NCBI RefSeq assembly: GCF_014202935.1
Contig: NZ_JACHHX010000001.1
Coordinates: 124,001-188,000, forward strand
DNA from: Rehaibacterium terrae
GTDB lineage: Bacteria; Pseudomonadota; Gammaproteobacteria; Xanthomonadales; Xanthomonadaceae
Direction of reading: 5' to 3'
DNA: 64,000 bases
Under the pieces are notes generated by a model that saw nothing but the letters and a program-made list of their open reading frames with translations, was not told where the DNA came from and did no database searches. Positions within the stretch are counted from its first letter, which is position 1, and the number at the start of each line of letters is the position of its first letter. The translations under genes were made by a program, and so were the position numbers. Positions 25,993 through 33,766 of the stretch are shown here, in pieces.

Positions 25993-26020
25993 AAGATATC
26001 AAATTGATATCAATATGCAA
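25993..26020 (-). promoter_or_regulatory. SPFH operon promoter overlapping twin GATATC palindromes (candidate RHH operator)
   Basis: On the minus strand TTGCAT (26015-26020) and TATCTT (25993-25998) are 16 bp apart. The spacer and -10 hold two near-identical 8-bp palindromes, (A/T)GATATCA at 25994-26001 and 26005-26012, offset by 11 bp or one helical turn. GATATCAA-A-TTGATATC is also a 17-bp palindrome overall. The region is sharply AT-rich against its surroundings. Such tandem short palindromes are how MetJ/Arc-type RHH proteins bind. Confidence 0.65.
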
Positions 26021-26102
26021 GGGACGGTGCGGCCGAGCGGCAGGAGGGTGCGCGGGAGTGTGAAGACTTCGATGCGCCTGCCCGCGTCCCGAGCCCCGAT
26101 CT

Positions 26103-27014
26103 TCAATCCCCCTGCTGCGGCGGCACCCGCAGCAAGGGGGTGGGCCGCTTCTCGCTGGCGACCCACAGGGTGCGGCCATCGGGGCCGAAGCCGATCGCCT
26201 CGGCCTGCGGCAGCCACGGATACGGCACTTCGACCGGCGGGCGGGCGACAGTGCGGTCCCAGCCCTCGTCGCCCTGGCGCAGGTAGACGTAGGCGGTGCG
26301 GTAGTTGAGCACCGCCAGCCGGCGGCCGTCGGCGCTGATGTCGGCAGCGGTGATCTGTGCACGGTAACGGCCGAACACCGGATTGCGCTGCAGGTCGTCG
26401 GGCGTGGGCTGGGCGATGCCGGTCAGCCGGCCGATGGGTTCGGCGACGTGTACCGGTCCGGCGGCGGCATCCAGCGGCAGGCGGAACAGTTCGGGTGGCG
26501 TGCGCTTCTTCGAGATCAGCAGGATTTCGCCGCGCTGTGCATCGACCGCCACCGCCTCGCAGTCGCGCGGTCCGTCCGGCCAGCGGAACTGGATGCTGCG
26601 CAGCGGACGCACGCGCTGGTCGCGCACCTCGGCCGGCTCCTCGACCAGGTGCAGCCACAGGGTCTGGCGGATGCCGCCGTTGTCGCCGGTGTCGGCGATC
26701 AGCAGGTAGCGGCGGCCGTCGCGCTCGAAGCCGGCCAGGTCCTCCCAGTCGATGTTGCGCACGCCCTCGATCTCGACCGTGGCCAGGTGCGTGCCGCTGT
26801 CCGACATCGCGTACAGCACCGCGTCGTCGCCGCTGTCGTTGTGGACCCACAGCACGCCCGGATGCAGGTGCGACACCACCAGCCCGCTGATCTCGTCCAG
26901 CCGCGCGTCGGTGACCAGCCCGGCCAGTTCGGCCTCGTCCCAGCGCTCGCCGGCGTGGGCGGGCAGACACAGGCACAGCAGAAGCAGTGGTACGGCGGGA
27001 CGGAGCAAACGCAT
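26103..27014 (-). CDS. Secreted beta-propeller-like protein
   Basis: 303 residues from ATG 27014. Residues 1-22 are a signal peptide ending AHA|GE. Repeated blades such as LDEISGLVVSHLHPGVLWVH, GFERDGRRYLLIADTGDNGG and AEAIGFGPDGRTLWVASEK resemble NHL/WD-type propeller folds. No catalytic motif is seen. It is divergent from purT with a 135-bp gap. Function is unknown; a periplasmic or secreted binding protein is the cautious reading. Confidence 0.7.
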   Translation of the reverse strand: MRLLRPAVPLLLLCLCLPAHAGERWDEAELAGLVTDARLDEISGLVVSHLHPGVLWVHNDSGDDAVLYAMSDSGTHLATVEIEGVRNIDWEDLAGFERDGRRYLLIADTGDNGGIRQTLWLHLVEEPAEVRDQRVRPLRSIQFRWPDGPRDCEAVAVDAQRGEILLISKKRTPPELFRLPLDAAAGPVHVAEPIGRLTGIAQPTPDDLQRNPVFGRYRAQITAADISADGRRLAVLNYRTAYVYLRQGDEGWDRTVARPPVEVPYPWLPQAEAIGFGPDGRTLWVASEKRPTPLLRVPPQQGD

Positions 27015-27116
27015 GGCGAAGGCGGGAAACCGGGGGAGCCGGCAGCATCGCAAATCATTCCAGCCGGGTGAATCGCGGGGCTGAACGGCAGGCCGCTGTG
27101 CCGCATGCTCGCCGGC

Positions 27117-27122
27117 TACAAT
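27117..27122 (+). promoter_or_regulatory. -10-like TACAAT upstream of purT
   Basis: TACAAT lies 27 nt before the purT ATG and matches TATAAT at 5 of 6 positions. No good -35 is visible. Confidence 0.4.
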
Positions 27123-27149
27123 TGCGCCTCCCCGCTGCCGGAGCCCGCC

Positions 27150-28340
27150 ATGTCCCAGTCCGTCACCCTCGGCACGCCCCTGTCGAAGCACGGTTTCCGT
27201 GTCTTGCTGCTCGGCTCCGGCGAGCTCGGCAAGGAGGTGGCGATCGAACTGCAGCGGCTGGGAGTGGAAGTGGTCGCCGCCGACCGCTACGACGATGCGC
27301 CGGCGATGCAGGTGGCGCATCGCTGCCACACGCTCAACATGCTCGACCCGGCCCTGCTCAAGGCGCTGATCGCGCAGGAGAAGCCCGACCTGGTGGTGCC
27401 CGAGATCGAGGCCATCCACACCCAGACCCTGGTCGAACTGGAGCCGCACGGGCTGAAGGTCATCCCGACCGCGCGCGCCGCGCGGCTGACCATGGACCGC
27501 GAGGGCATCCGCCGGCTCGCTGCCGAAACGCTGGGCCTGCCGACTTCGCCCTACCGCTTCGTCGACACGCTGGAGGACTACCGCCTCGCCGTCGCCGAGA
27601 TCGGGCTGCCGTGCGTGGTCAAGCCGGTGATGTCGAGCTCGGGCAAGGGCCAGAGCACGGTCCGCTCGCAGGCGGAGATCGACGAGGCCTGGGAGTACGC
27701 GCAGACCGGCGGCCGCGCCGGGCAGGGGCGGGTGATCGTCGAGGGCTTCATCGACTTCGACTACGAGATCACCCTGCTGACCGTGCGCCACCGCGACGGC
27801 ACCAGCTTCTGCGACCCGATCGGCCATTTGCAGATCGATGGCGACTACCGCGAGAGCTGGCAGCCGCAGCCGATGAGCGCGAAGGCGCTGGAGAACGCGC
27901 AGCGCGTGGCCCGCGCCGTCACCGACAACCTCGGCGGCTGGGGCATCTTCGGCGTCGAGCTGTTCGTGAAGGGCGATGAAGTCTGGTTCAGCGAGGTCAG
28001 CCCGCGTCCGCACGACACCGGGCTGGTGACGCTGATCTCGCAGGAGCTGAGCGAGTTCGCCCTGCATGCGCGGGCCATTCTCGGCCTGCCGATCCCGAAC
28101 CTGCGCCAGTTCGGCCCCTCGGCCTCGTGCGCGGTGCTGGCCGAAGGCCACGGCGTACCGGTGTTCCACCACGTCGATGCCGCGCTGGCGCAGCCGGACA
28201 CCGCGCTGCGGTTGTTCGGCAAGCCGAAGGTGGAAGGCAGGCGCCGCGTCGCGGTGACGCTCGCGCGCGGCGAGAGCATCGACGAGGCTCGCGCCAAGGC
28301 CCGCGCGGCGGCGGAAGCGCTGCGGGTGGAGCTGCGCTGA
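27150..28340 (+). CDS. purT: Formate-dependent phosphoribosylglycinamide formyltransferase 2
   Basis: 396 residues, the normal PurT size. It makes N-formyl-GAR from GAR, formate and ATP in purine synthesis. The N-terminal part reads [34 protein letters not shown]-grasp segments follow: [32 protein letters not shown] and [18 protein letters not shown], all intact. ATG 27150 was chosen over an upstream in-frame ATG because the conserved N-terminus begins a few residues later. It stands alone and is followed by a hairpin at 28364-28392. Confidence 0.97.
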   Translation: MSQSVTLGTPLSKHGFRVLLLGSGELGKEVAIELQRLGVEVVAADRYDDAPAMQVAHRCHTLNMLDPALLKALIAQEKPDLVVPEIEAIHTQTLVELEPHGLKVIPTARAARLTMDREGIRRLAAETLGLPTSPYRFVDTLEDYRLAVAEIGLPCVVKPVMSSSGKGQSTVRSQAEIDEAWEYAQTGGRAGQGRVIVEGFIDFDYEITLLTVRHRDGTSFCDPIGHLQIDGDYRESWQPQPMSAKALENAQRVARAVTDNLGGWGIFGVELFVKGDEVWFSEVSPRPHDTGLVTLISQELSEFALHARAILGLPIPNLRQFGPSASCAVLAEGHGVPVFHHVDAALAQPDTALRLFGKPKVEGRRRVAVTLARGESIDEARAKARAAAEALRVELR

Positions 28341-28363
28341 AGGGTTCCGCAGCCGGATAGTCG

Positions 28364-28392
28364 GCGTCTGGCGCAGGAGCGGCGCCAGACGC
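28364..28392. terminator. Hairpin between convergent purT and nuclease-fold gene
   Basis: An 11-bp perfect stem (GCGTCTGGCGC at 28364-28374 with 28382-28392) closes a 7-nt loop 24 nt after the purT stop. No T-run. Confidence 0.5.
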
Positions 28393-28418
28393 GAGCGGCT
28401 ACGCGCCGTGCGTGCCCG

Positions 28419-28444
28419 GTCGCGGCCGAAGCCGCTTCCTGCGC
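28419..28444. repeat. REP-like palindrome CGGCCGAAGCCGCTTCCTGCGC
   Basis: GGTCGCGGCCGAAGCCGCTTCCTGCG resembles the other REP copies in the window (10471, 43603, 61074). It sits in the purT/nuclease-fold convergent gap. Confidence 0.6.
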
Positions 28445-28464
28445 AAGAGTCGTTGCCGGGAGGG

Positions 28465-29673
28465 TTACCGCGCCTGCTCCAGCACGACGTCGACCCACAC
28501 CATGTGGTGGTCGCTGGCCAGCGTCCAGTCGTGGCCGGGCTCGTCCGGGCGCGGCCAGAACACGCCGCTGTCCCGCACCTGCAGCCCGACCGAAGGCAGC
28601 ACATAGTCGATGCGCAGGTTGCCCACGCGCGGGCCGAAGTTGCCGGTGTCGTGGGCGTGGTCGCCGCGGTGCGCCAGATTCGCCTCGCCGGTGGTTTCGG
28701 CGGCGATCACCGCGCCCTCGCTGCGCGGCGCCGGGTAGCGCTGCACGCGCGGGTGGTCCAGCAACTGCTGGATCGCGCCTGGGACGCTGTCGCCGTCGAC
28801 CGGGTCGGCGTTGAGGTCACCGGCGATCACGAACAGCGCGTCGCGGTCGAGGCCGCCGCGGCGGCCGGCATCGTCGTACAGCCATTCCAGCGGCTGGTCG
28901 GAGACGTATTCGGCCCACAGCCTGATCTCGTCGTGGTTGCGGCGGCCGTTGCGGTCTTCGGGGCCGTCGAACACCGGCGGGGTCGGATGCGAGACCAGGA
29001 AATGCACGCGGCCGAGCGGCGTGTCGACCGGCACGTCCCAGTGCGATTTCGAGCTCAGCCGCAGCTGCTCCCACACCTGGGGCGGGTACCAGGGGGCGCC
29101 GGTCTCCGGCACCTGCGGCTCCAGCGCATCCGGCAGGTCCTTCCAGCGGAAGTGCTGGAAGCTGCGCACGGCGGCGGCGTCGATCGGGTGACGCGACAGC
29201 ACCAGCATGCCGTACTGGCCGGGCTGGTGGCCGAAGCCCCAGGCGTCGGCCGGGCCATCGCTGCGGCCGTCCCGGTCCAGGTCCAGCCCGCTCGGCACGC
29301 CGGTGTTGACCGGGGCGAGGTAGCGGTAGGCGTAGCGGATCGGCTGCTCGCCGTGCTGGCCGACCTCCAGGTAGTCACGCTGGAACAGGCCGGCGGCGCG
29401 GTGGTCGGCGTCGTAGTCGAACTCGTTGAGCAGCAGCACGTCGGGGCGCTGGCGCTGGATGACGGCGGCGATCTTGCGGGCACCCTCGTCGCCGGCTTCC
29501 AGCCGGGCGATCAAGCCGCCGGGTTCGGTGCTGTACAGGGAGACGTTGTAGGTGGCGAAGCGGACGGTGGGCACGGGCGGCTCGGACACGGCAGCCTCGT
29601 CGGTGGCGGTGTCGGGGCTGCGGCCGCAGGCGGCGAGCAGGGCGAGGCTCAGGACGAGAACGAGAGTGCGCAT
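28465..29673 (-). CDS. Endonuclease/exonuclease/phosphatase-fold lipoprotein
   Basis: 402 residues from ATG 29673, with lipobox LSLALLAAC (Cys16), so it is likely attached to the periplasmic or outer membrane. The EEP fold is visible: RFATYNVS at the first strand, LNEFDYD, HPTPPVFDGPEDRNG, the metal-binding GDLNADPVDGDS, and the C-terminal SDHHMVWVDVVL. These motifs belong to the family containing DNase I, exonuclease III, sphingomyelinases and inositol phosphatases. Substrate could be nucleic acid or a phosphodiester; not decided. An upstream in-frame ATG would put charges before the signal and is less likely. Confidence 0.88.
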   Translation of the reverse strand: MRTLVLVLSLALLAACGRSPDTATDEAAVSEPPVPTVRFATYNVSLYSTEPGGLIARLEAGDEGARKIAAVIQRQRPDVLLLNEFDYDADHRAAGLFQRDYLEVGQHGEQPIRYAYRYLAPVNTGVPSGLDLDRDGRSDGPADAWGFGHQPGQYGMLVLSRHPIDAAAVRSFQHFRWKDLPDALEPQVPETGAPWYPPQVWEQLRLSSKSHWDVPVDTPLGRVHFLVSHPTPPVFDGPEDRNGRRNHDEIRLWAEYVSDQPLEWLYDDAGRRGGLDRDALFVIAGDLNADPVDGDSVPGAIQQLLDHPRVQRYPAPRSEGAVIAAETTGEANLAHRGDHAHDTGNFGPRVGNLRIDYVLPSVGLQVRDSGVFWPRPDEPGHDWTLASDHHMVWVDVVLEQAR

Positions 29674-29721
29674 GGGCGCAGATTCTCGCATGCGCGGGCG
29701 ACGGTGGCGTGTCGCGGCGCC

Positions 29722-30429
29722 TCAGCGGTGTTCCACCCACAGCCCGCCCTGCAGGCGCTCGTGCGGGCGGAAGCGGATCTTGTAGTCCATCTTCGGATGG
29801 CCGGCGATCCAGTAGCCCAGGTACAGGTAGCGCCGCCCTTCCTCACGCGCCCAGCGCAGCTGCTGCAGGATGGCGAAGGTGCCCAGGCCGCGCGTGGCCT
29901 CGTCCGGCTCGAAGAAGGTGTAGACCGCCGACAGCGCATCGGGCAGCACGTCGGTCACCGCCACGCCGAGCAGGCGGCCGTCGCGGCGCAGTTCGAGGAA
30001 GCGGGTCGGACTCCAGGAGCAGGCCAGGAACAGGTCGAAGTCCTCCGGCATGGCGTTGTCCATGCCGCCGCCAGGGTGGCGGCATTCGAGGTAGCGCCTG
30101 TACAGCGCGAAATGCTCGTCGCTGCGCCGGGCCGGTGCGATGTGCAGCGTGAGGTCGGCGTTGCGGCGCAGGCAGCGGCGCTGGCTGCGGTCGGGAACGA
30201 AAGCGGCGGCCGGGATGCGCAGCGCCACACAGGCACGGCAGCCCGGACAGTGCGGCCGGTAGACGTGCGCTCCCGAGCGGCGGAAGCCCATGGCCAGGGC
30301 GCCGGCGTACAACTCGGGCAGTTGCGCGTCGTGCGGGTCCAGCACCAGGTCGCGCGCGGTGCGCCCGGGCCAGTAGCCGCAGCCGTGCTCGGCGGTCTGG
30401 TAGAGGCGGATGGAGGCGTTTGCGGTCAC
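29722..30429 (-). CDS. bpt: Aspartate/glutamate leucyl-tRNA-protein transferase Bpt
   Basis: 235 residues, normal size. Bpt transfers Leu from tRNA to N-terminal Asp or Glu of proteins, marking them for ClpS/ClpAP. The zinc/cysteine motif [14 protein letters not shown] (about residues 59-72), the block [16 protein letters not shown] and the C-terminal [23 protein letters not shown] are typical of ATE/Bpt proteins. The start is GTG 30429 (VTANASIR); an ATG 2 nt upstream is out of frame and followed at once by TGA. No clear ribosome site. Confidence 0.95.
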   Translation of the reverse strand: MTANASIRLYQTAEHGCGYWPGRTARDLVLDPHDAQLPELYAGALAMGFRRSGAHVYRPHCPGCRACVALRIPAAAFVPDRSQRRCLRRNADLTLHIAPARRSDEHFALYRRYLECRHPGGGMDNAMPEDFDLFLACSWSPTRFLELRRDGRLLGVAVTDVLPDALSAVYTFFEPDEATRGLGTFAILQQLRWAREEGRRYLYLGYWIAGHPKMDYKIRFRPHERLQGGLWVEHR

Positions 30430-30553
30430 ATGGACATGCTACCGCCGCTGCCCTCGCGCGCGGACGGGGGGGCGGAAGGCTTCCTGGCATTGCCGACGGC
30501 AGGTGTCTTGCGACGCCGCCCCGGCGCCGCGATGCTTCTTCCGATTTCCGGCC

Positions 30554-30973
30554 TCACTCGCCGCCGTCGAGGCTGGCCAGGTAGGCCACCAGCGCCGCCA
30601 GATCCTCCGCCGGCATCTTGGCATATGGCCGCTTGGCCGCCAGCACGCGCGGTGCCAGTTCGTCGGCGACCGCTTCGCTGCCGACGACCCAGTCGCCGAG
30701 CAGTTCGCGCGGGATGCGCGCGCCGACGCCATCCAGCGGGCTGCGCGGGCTGCCCTGGCCGGCGATGGAGTGGCAGCGGGCGCAGCCTTGCGCGTCGTAG
30801 ACGGCGCGGCCACGAGCCAGAAGCTCGGTGTCGTCGCCGGCGGACTTGGCGGCGTGGCCGGTGACGGGCAGTGCATCCGCGCCCGGGTTCTGGATCGTGG
30901 CGAAAGCGACCGACAGCGCCAGCACCATCAGTCCGGTCGTGATCGCCAGTGTTCGTGCCCAACGTTCGCGCAT
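30554..30973 (-). CDS. Periplasmic monoheme cytochrome c
   Basis: 139 residues. An N-terminal uncleaved anchor or signal peptide (WARTLAITTGLMVLALSVAFA) leads to one class I c-type heme site, CARCH at residues 64-68, with Met120 (KMP) as the axial ligand. A typical final helix follows (LAALVAYLASLDG). The start ATG 30973 lies 20 bp after the flavocytochrome stop on the same strand, so the two are likely co-transcribed and may exchange electrons. The redox partner beyond that is unknown. Confidence 0.9.
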   Translation of the reverse strand: MRERWARTLAITTGLMVLALSVAFATIQNPGADALPVTGHAAKSAGDDTELLARGRAVYDAQGCARCHSIAGQGSPRSPLDGVGARIPRELLGDWVVGSEAVADELAPRVLAAKRPYAKMPAEDLAALVAYLASLDGGE

Positions 30974-30993
30974 GGTCGTTCTCCTGTCCGGGT

Positions 30994-32292
30994 TCAGGCG
31001 AGGTCGAAAATTTCGGAGTGCAGGTGGCGCAGCGGCAGGCCCAGTTCGCGCAGGCCGCGCTCGGCCAGCCGGATCATCGGATCCGGGCCGCAGATGAACG
31101 CATGCAGGGCGGACGGATCCGCCGGCAGGTGGCGCGCCAGCACTTCGCGGGTGATGTAACCGCGCTCGCCGGTCCAGCCCTCGGGCGGCTCGCCGAGCAC
31201 ATGCACCAGCGTGAGATCGAGCTTGCCCGCGAGCTGCTCCAGCTCCTCGCGGAACACGATGCGGTCCCAGGCGCGGTTGCCGTAGAACAACCACAGCGGG
31301 CGGCGGTCTCCGCGGTCGGCAAGCGCGCGCAGCATGCTCATGATCGGCGCGATGCCGACGCCGCCGGCGACGAAGACCAAGCCCGGCGCCTGCGGCTGGC
31401 GATCGATGCCGAAGCTGCCGTAGGGGCCGTCGACATATGCCGTTTCGCCGGGCTGGATCTGGCCGATCCGCGCGGTGAAATCGCCCAGCTCCTTGATGGT
31501 GAATTCCACCCGCCCGGGACGGGTGGGTGAAGAGGAGAATGAGAATGGATGCTCACGCATCGCGAACGGCGAGGCACGCAGGGTCACCCAGGCGAACTGG
31601 CCGGGGTGGTAGGCCGGCACGTGGCCATCGGTGGGTTCCAGCGCCAGCGTCCAGCTACGCCCGCGTTCCCTGCGCACCTCGGCCACGCGCCAGGGATGAC
31701 GACGCAGCAGGGCGGGGCGCACAAGGCGCACATGCACCACCAGCGCCAGCCAGGACACCGCCAGCAGCGTCCACAGCGCGCGCTTGAGCGGCGACTCCAG
31801 GTAGCTGCCCGCGCCCTCGACATGCAGCACGGCCACCACGATGCCGACCACGGCCAGCACGACATGGATGCGCCGCCAGTTGTCGTACTCGATGCGCAGA
31901 CGCTTGCGCCACAGCGAGGTGAGCATGATCGCGGCGAAGGCGATCAGCCCCAGCCAGCCCAGCGTCATGTAGGCCGGTGCGTGGCGCGGGTCGATCCGGC
32001 CGACCACCTCGGGGTACTTCAGGTACAGCAGCGCCGCGTGCCCCACCAGAAACATGAAGGCGATCGAAGCCAGGTAACGGTGGAAGTAATAGATGATGTC
32101 GATGCCGAACGGCGCCGTCGCCCGCTTGAAGCGCGCGGTGAGCGCGAACTGCACGCCCATCATCGCCAGCCCGGCGTAGCCGGTCACCAGCGCGAAATCC
32201 CACCAGAAGCCGCCGCCGCGGGGCCGCTCGCCGAGCAGCAGCACGCCCAGCGGGATCACGATCAGGGCCAGGTAGACCCCGATCCAGAACAT
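30994..32292 (-). CDS. Ferric-reductase-like transmembrane flavocytochrome
   Basis: 432 residues. An N-terminal half of six helices (to about residue 200) resembles ferric reductase-like b-type heme domains, with likely ligands in FHRYLAS, VGHAALL, RRIHVVL and VLHVEG. It is followed by an FNR-like module: FAD site REHPFSFSSSP and NAD(P)H site VAGGVGIAPIMSMLRAL ... CGPDPM. It would move electrons from cytoplasmic NAD(P)H across the membrane, as in Fre/Nox-type reductases; iron or oxygen may be the acceptor. The small cytochrome c encoded next is a likely partner. The ribosome site at the ATG is weak, so the start is less sure. Confidence 0.9.
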   Translation of the reverse strand: MFWIGVYLALIVIPLGVLLLGERPRGGGFWWDFALVTGYAGLAMMGVQFALTARFKRATAPFGIDIIYYFHRYLASIAFMFLVGHAALLYLKYPEVVGRIDPRHAPAYMTLGWLGLIAFAAIMLTSLWRKRLRIEYDNWRRIHVVLAVVGIVVAVLHVEGAGSYLESPLKRALWTLLAVSWLALVVHVRLVRPALLRRHPWRVAEVRRERGRSWTLALEPTDGHVPAYHPGQFAWVTLRASPFAMREHPFSFSSSPTRPGRVEFTIKELGDFTARIGQIQPGETAYVDGPYGSFGIDRQPQAPGLVFVAGGVGIAPIMSMLRALADRGDRRPLWLFYGNRAWDRIVFREELEQLAGKLDLTLVHVLGEPPEGWTGERGYITREVLARHLPADPSALHAFICGPDPMIRLAERGLRELGLPLRHLHSEIFDLA

Positions 32293-32400
32293 TGCCGAGG
32301 GTTGCGGTTTGATGACGCCTCCTTCGCCGCGCGGGCAGGCTGGAGACGTGATTCTCGCAGGTGCCGGTCACGGCGGGCTTGATCGAGCTCAACTGCCGCC

Positions 32401-32435
32401 GGGATGCCGGCGCCAGCCGGCCGATCCGGCATCCC
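32401..32435. other. Hairpin in intergenic region upstream of the flavocytochrome
   Basis: A 10-bp perfect inverted repeat (GGGATGCCGG at 32401-32410, CCGGCATCCC at 32426-32435) lies within the 275-bp gap 32293-32567. The gap otherwise holds no open frame of interest. Confidence 0.45.
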
Positions 32436-32530
32436 ACCGACAAGCGTCCGGAATGGGCGGCTGCCATGGCATCGATGTGGCGAGCGTCGCCGTCGTGTCG
32501 CCGGACGCGTGCGCTACCCGCCACGCCGGT

Positions 32531-32559
32531 CCTTGCCCGGGCAGAGTGTCCGGGCAAGG
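32531..32559 (-). terminator. Hairpin after the membrane-fusion adaptor gene
   Basis: A 10-bp perfect stem (CCTTGCCCGG/CCGGGCAAGG) with a 9-nt loop begins 8 nt beyond the adaptor stop. No T-run, so strength is uncertain. Confidence 0.5.
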
Positions 32560-32567
32560 CGGGGTAG

Positions 32568-33761
32568 TTACCTGGACCTTGCCCGCACCCGGTCGCCGTC
32601 CTCCAGTTCACGGTCGGGATGCACGATCACCCGCTGGCCTTCCTGCAGCCCATCCACGATCTCGACCAGGCCGCCGCCGGACAGGCCGGTGCGCACCGGC
32701 ACGAGTCGCGCGCGGCGGCCGTCGATGCGGAACACCGCGTGGCCCTCGCCATGACGGAACACCGCACTGCCGGGCACGCGCAGCACGTCGTCGGCCTCGC
32801 GCAGCACGAAGCGGGCGTTGACGCGATACGCCTCGCCCAGCCGCTGCCAGTCCTCGCGCGGACTGACCAGTTCCACCATCACCCACACGCGCTGCTCCTC
32901 CACGCCCAGCGCGGAGAACTTGGTGAAGCCGCCGGGTTCGATACGGCGCACGCGTCCTTCCAGCGCATGCGCCTCGCCCCAGCGCAGCAGTTCCACCCGC
33001 ATCCCCTCGCGCAGACGCACGGCATCGGCGGAGAGCACGTCGACCTCGACCTCCATCCCGGCCGGATCGCCGATCTCGATCAGCGCCTCGCCGGCCTGTA
33101 CCGGGCGCGCGCTCTCGTAGTGCCGGCGCAGCACCACGCCGGCGACCGGCGCGGTGAGTTCCAGGGCGGCCTCGGCCGGACGGTCGCGGCTGCCGTGGGT
33201 GAGCACGACCTGCGCGGCCTGCAGTTCATGCGCGGCGGTGGCCTCGCGGAAACGCGCGCTGGCGGCCTCGCGTTCGGCGCGCTGGCGCGCGGTATGCGCG
33301 CGCTCGGCGGCTTCCACCGCGACGAGCCGGCGTTGCAGCAGCGCCTGCTGGCGCTCGTCCTCGGCGATGGCCTGCGCCGCGGCGGCCGCGGCGGCGCGGG
33401 TTTCCTCGCGCGCGGCGTCGAGCCGGGCGCGGGCGGCGGCCACGCGCGCCTGCGCCTCGGCGCGGGCACGGGCGTCGAGCGTGGGCGCGACGACCGGGTC
33501 GAGTGTCACCAGCACTTGGCCGGCCGCGACCGTATCGCCCGGCTCCAGCGCCAGCCGCCGCGCCATCGCCGCGACCGGCGCCGACACCACGTAGCGGTCG
33601 CGCAGCCGCGTGCGGCCCTCGGCGTCGAAGGTCTCGCGCACCAGGCCGCGGTCCACCGTGCCGGTATCGACCAGCCGCGCCGTCGGCCACACCGCCACCA
33701 GCAGCAGGGCGGCGACGATGGCGGCGACGACGAAGTAACGGATGCGGCGGGCGTGCTTCAT
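32568..33761 (-). CDS. HlyD/RND-type periplasmic adaptor subunit
   Basis: 397 residues. An N-terminal anchor (YFVVAAIVAALLLVAV) is followed by a lipoyl-like half motif (ALEPGDTVAAGQVLVTLDP). A long alpha-helical hairpin runs from about residue 100 to 190, then the second lipoyl half (LTAPVAGVVLRRHYESARPV) and a beta-barrel domain. Membrane-fusion proteins of this form bridge an inner-membrane ABC exporter to an outer-membrane channel. It is the third gene, 5 bp after the FtsX-type permease, giving an ATPase-permease-adaptor export set. The cargo is unknown and no TolC-like gene is adjacent. Confidence 0.92.
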   Translation of the reverse strand: MKHARRIRYFVVAAIVAALLLVAVWPTARLVDTGTVDRGLVRETFDAEGRTRLRDRYVVSAPVAAMARRLALEPGDTVAAGQVLVTLDPVVAPTLDARARAEAQARVAAARARLDAAREETRAAAAAAAQAIAEDERQQALLQRRLVAVEAAERAHTARQRAEREAASARFREATAAHELQAAQVVLTHGSRDRPAEAALELTAPVAGVVLRRHYESARPVQAGEALIEIGDPAGMEVEVDVLSADAVRLREGMRVELLRWGEAHALEGRVRRIEPGGFTKFSALGVEEQRVWVMVELVSPREDWQRLGEAYRVNARFVLREADDVLRVPGSAVFRHGEGHAVFRIDGRRARLVPVRTGLSGGGLVEIVDGLQEGQRVIVHPDRELEDGDRVRARSR

Positions 33762-33766
33762 CGTTG

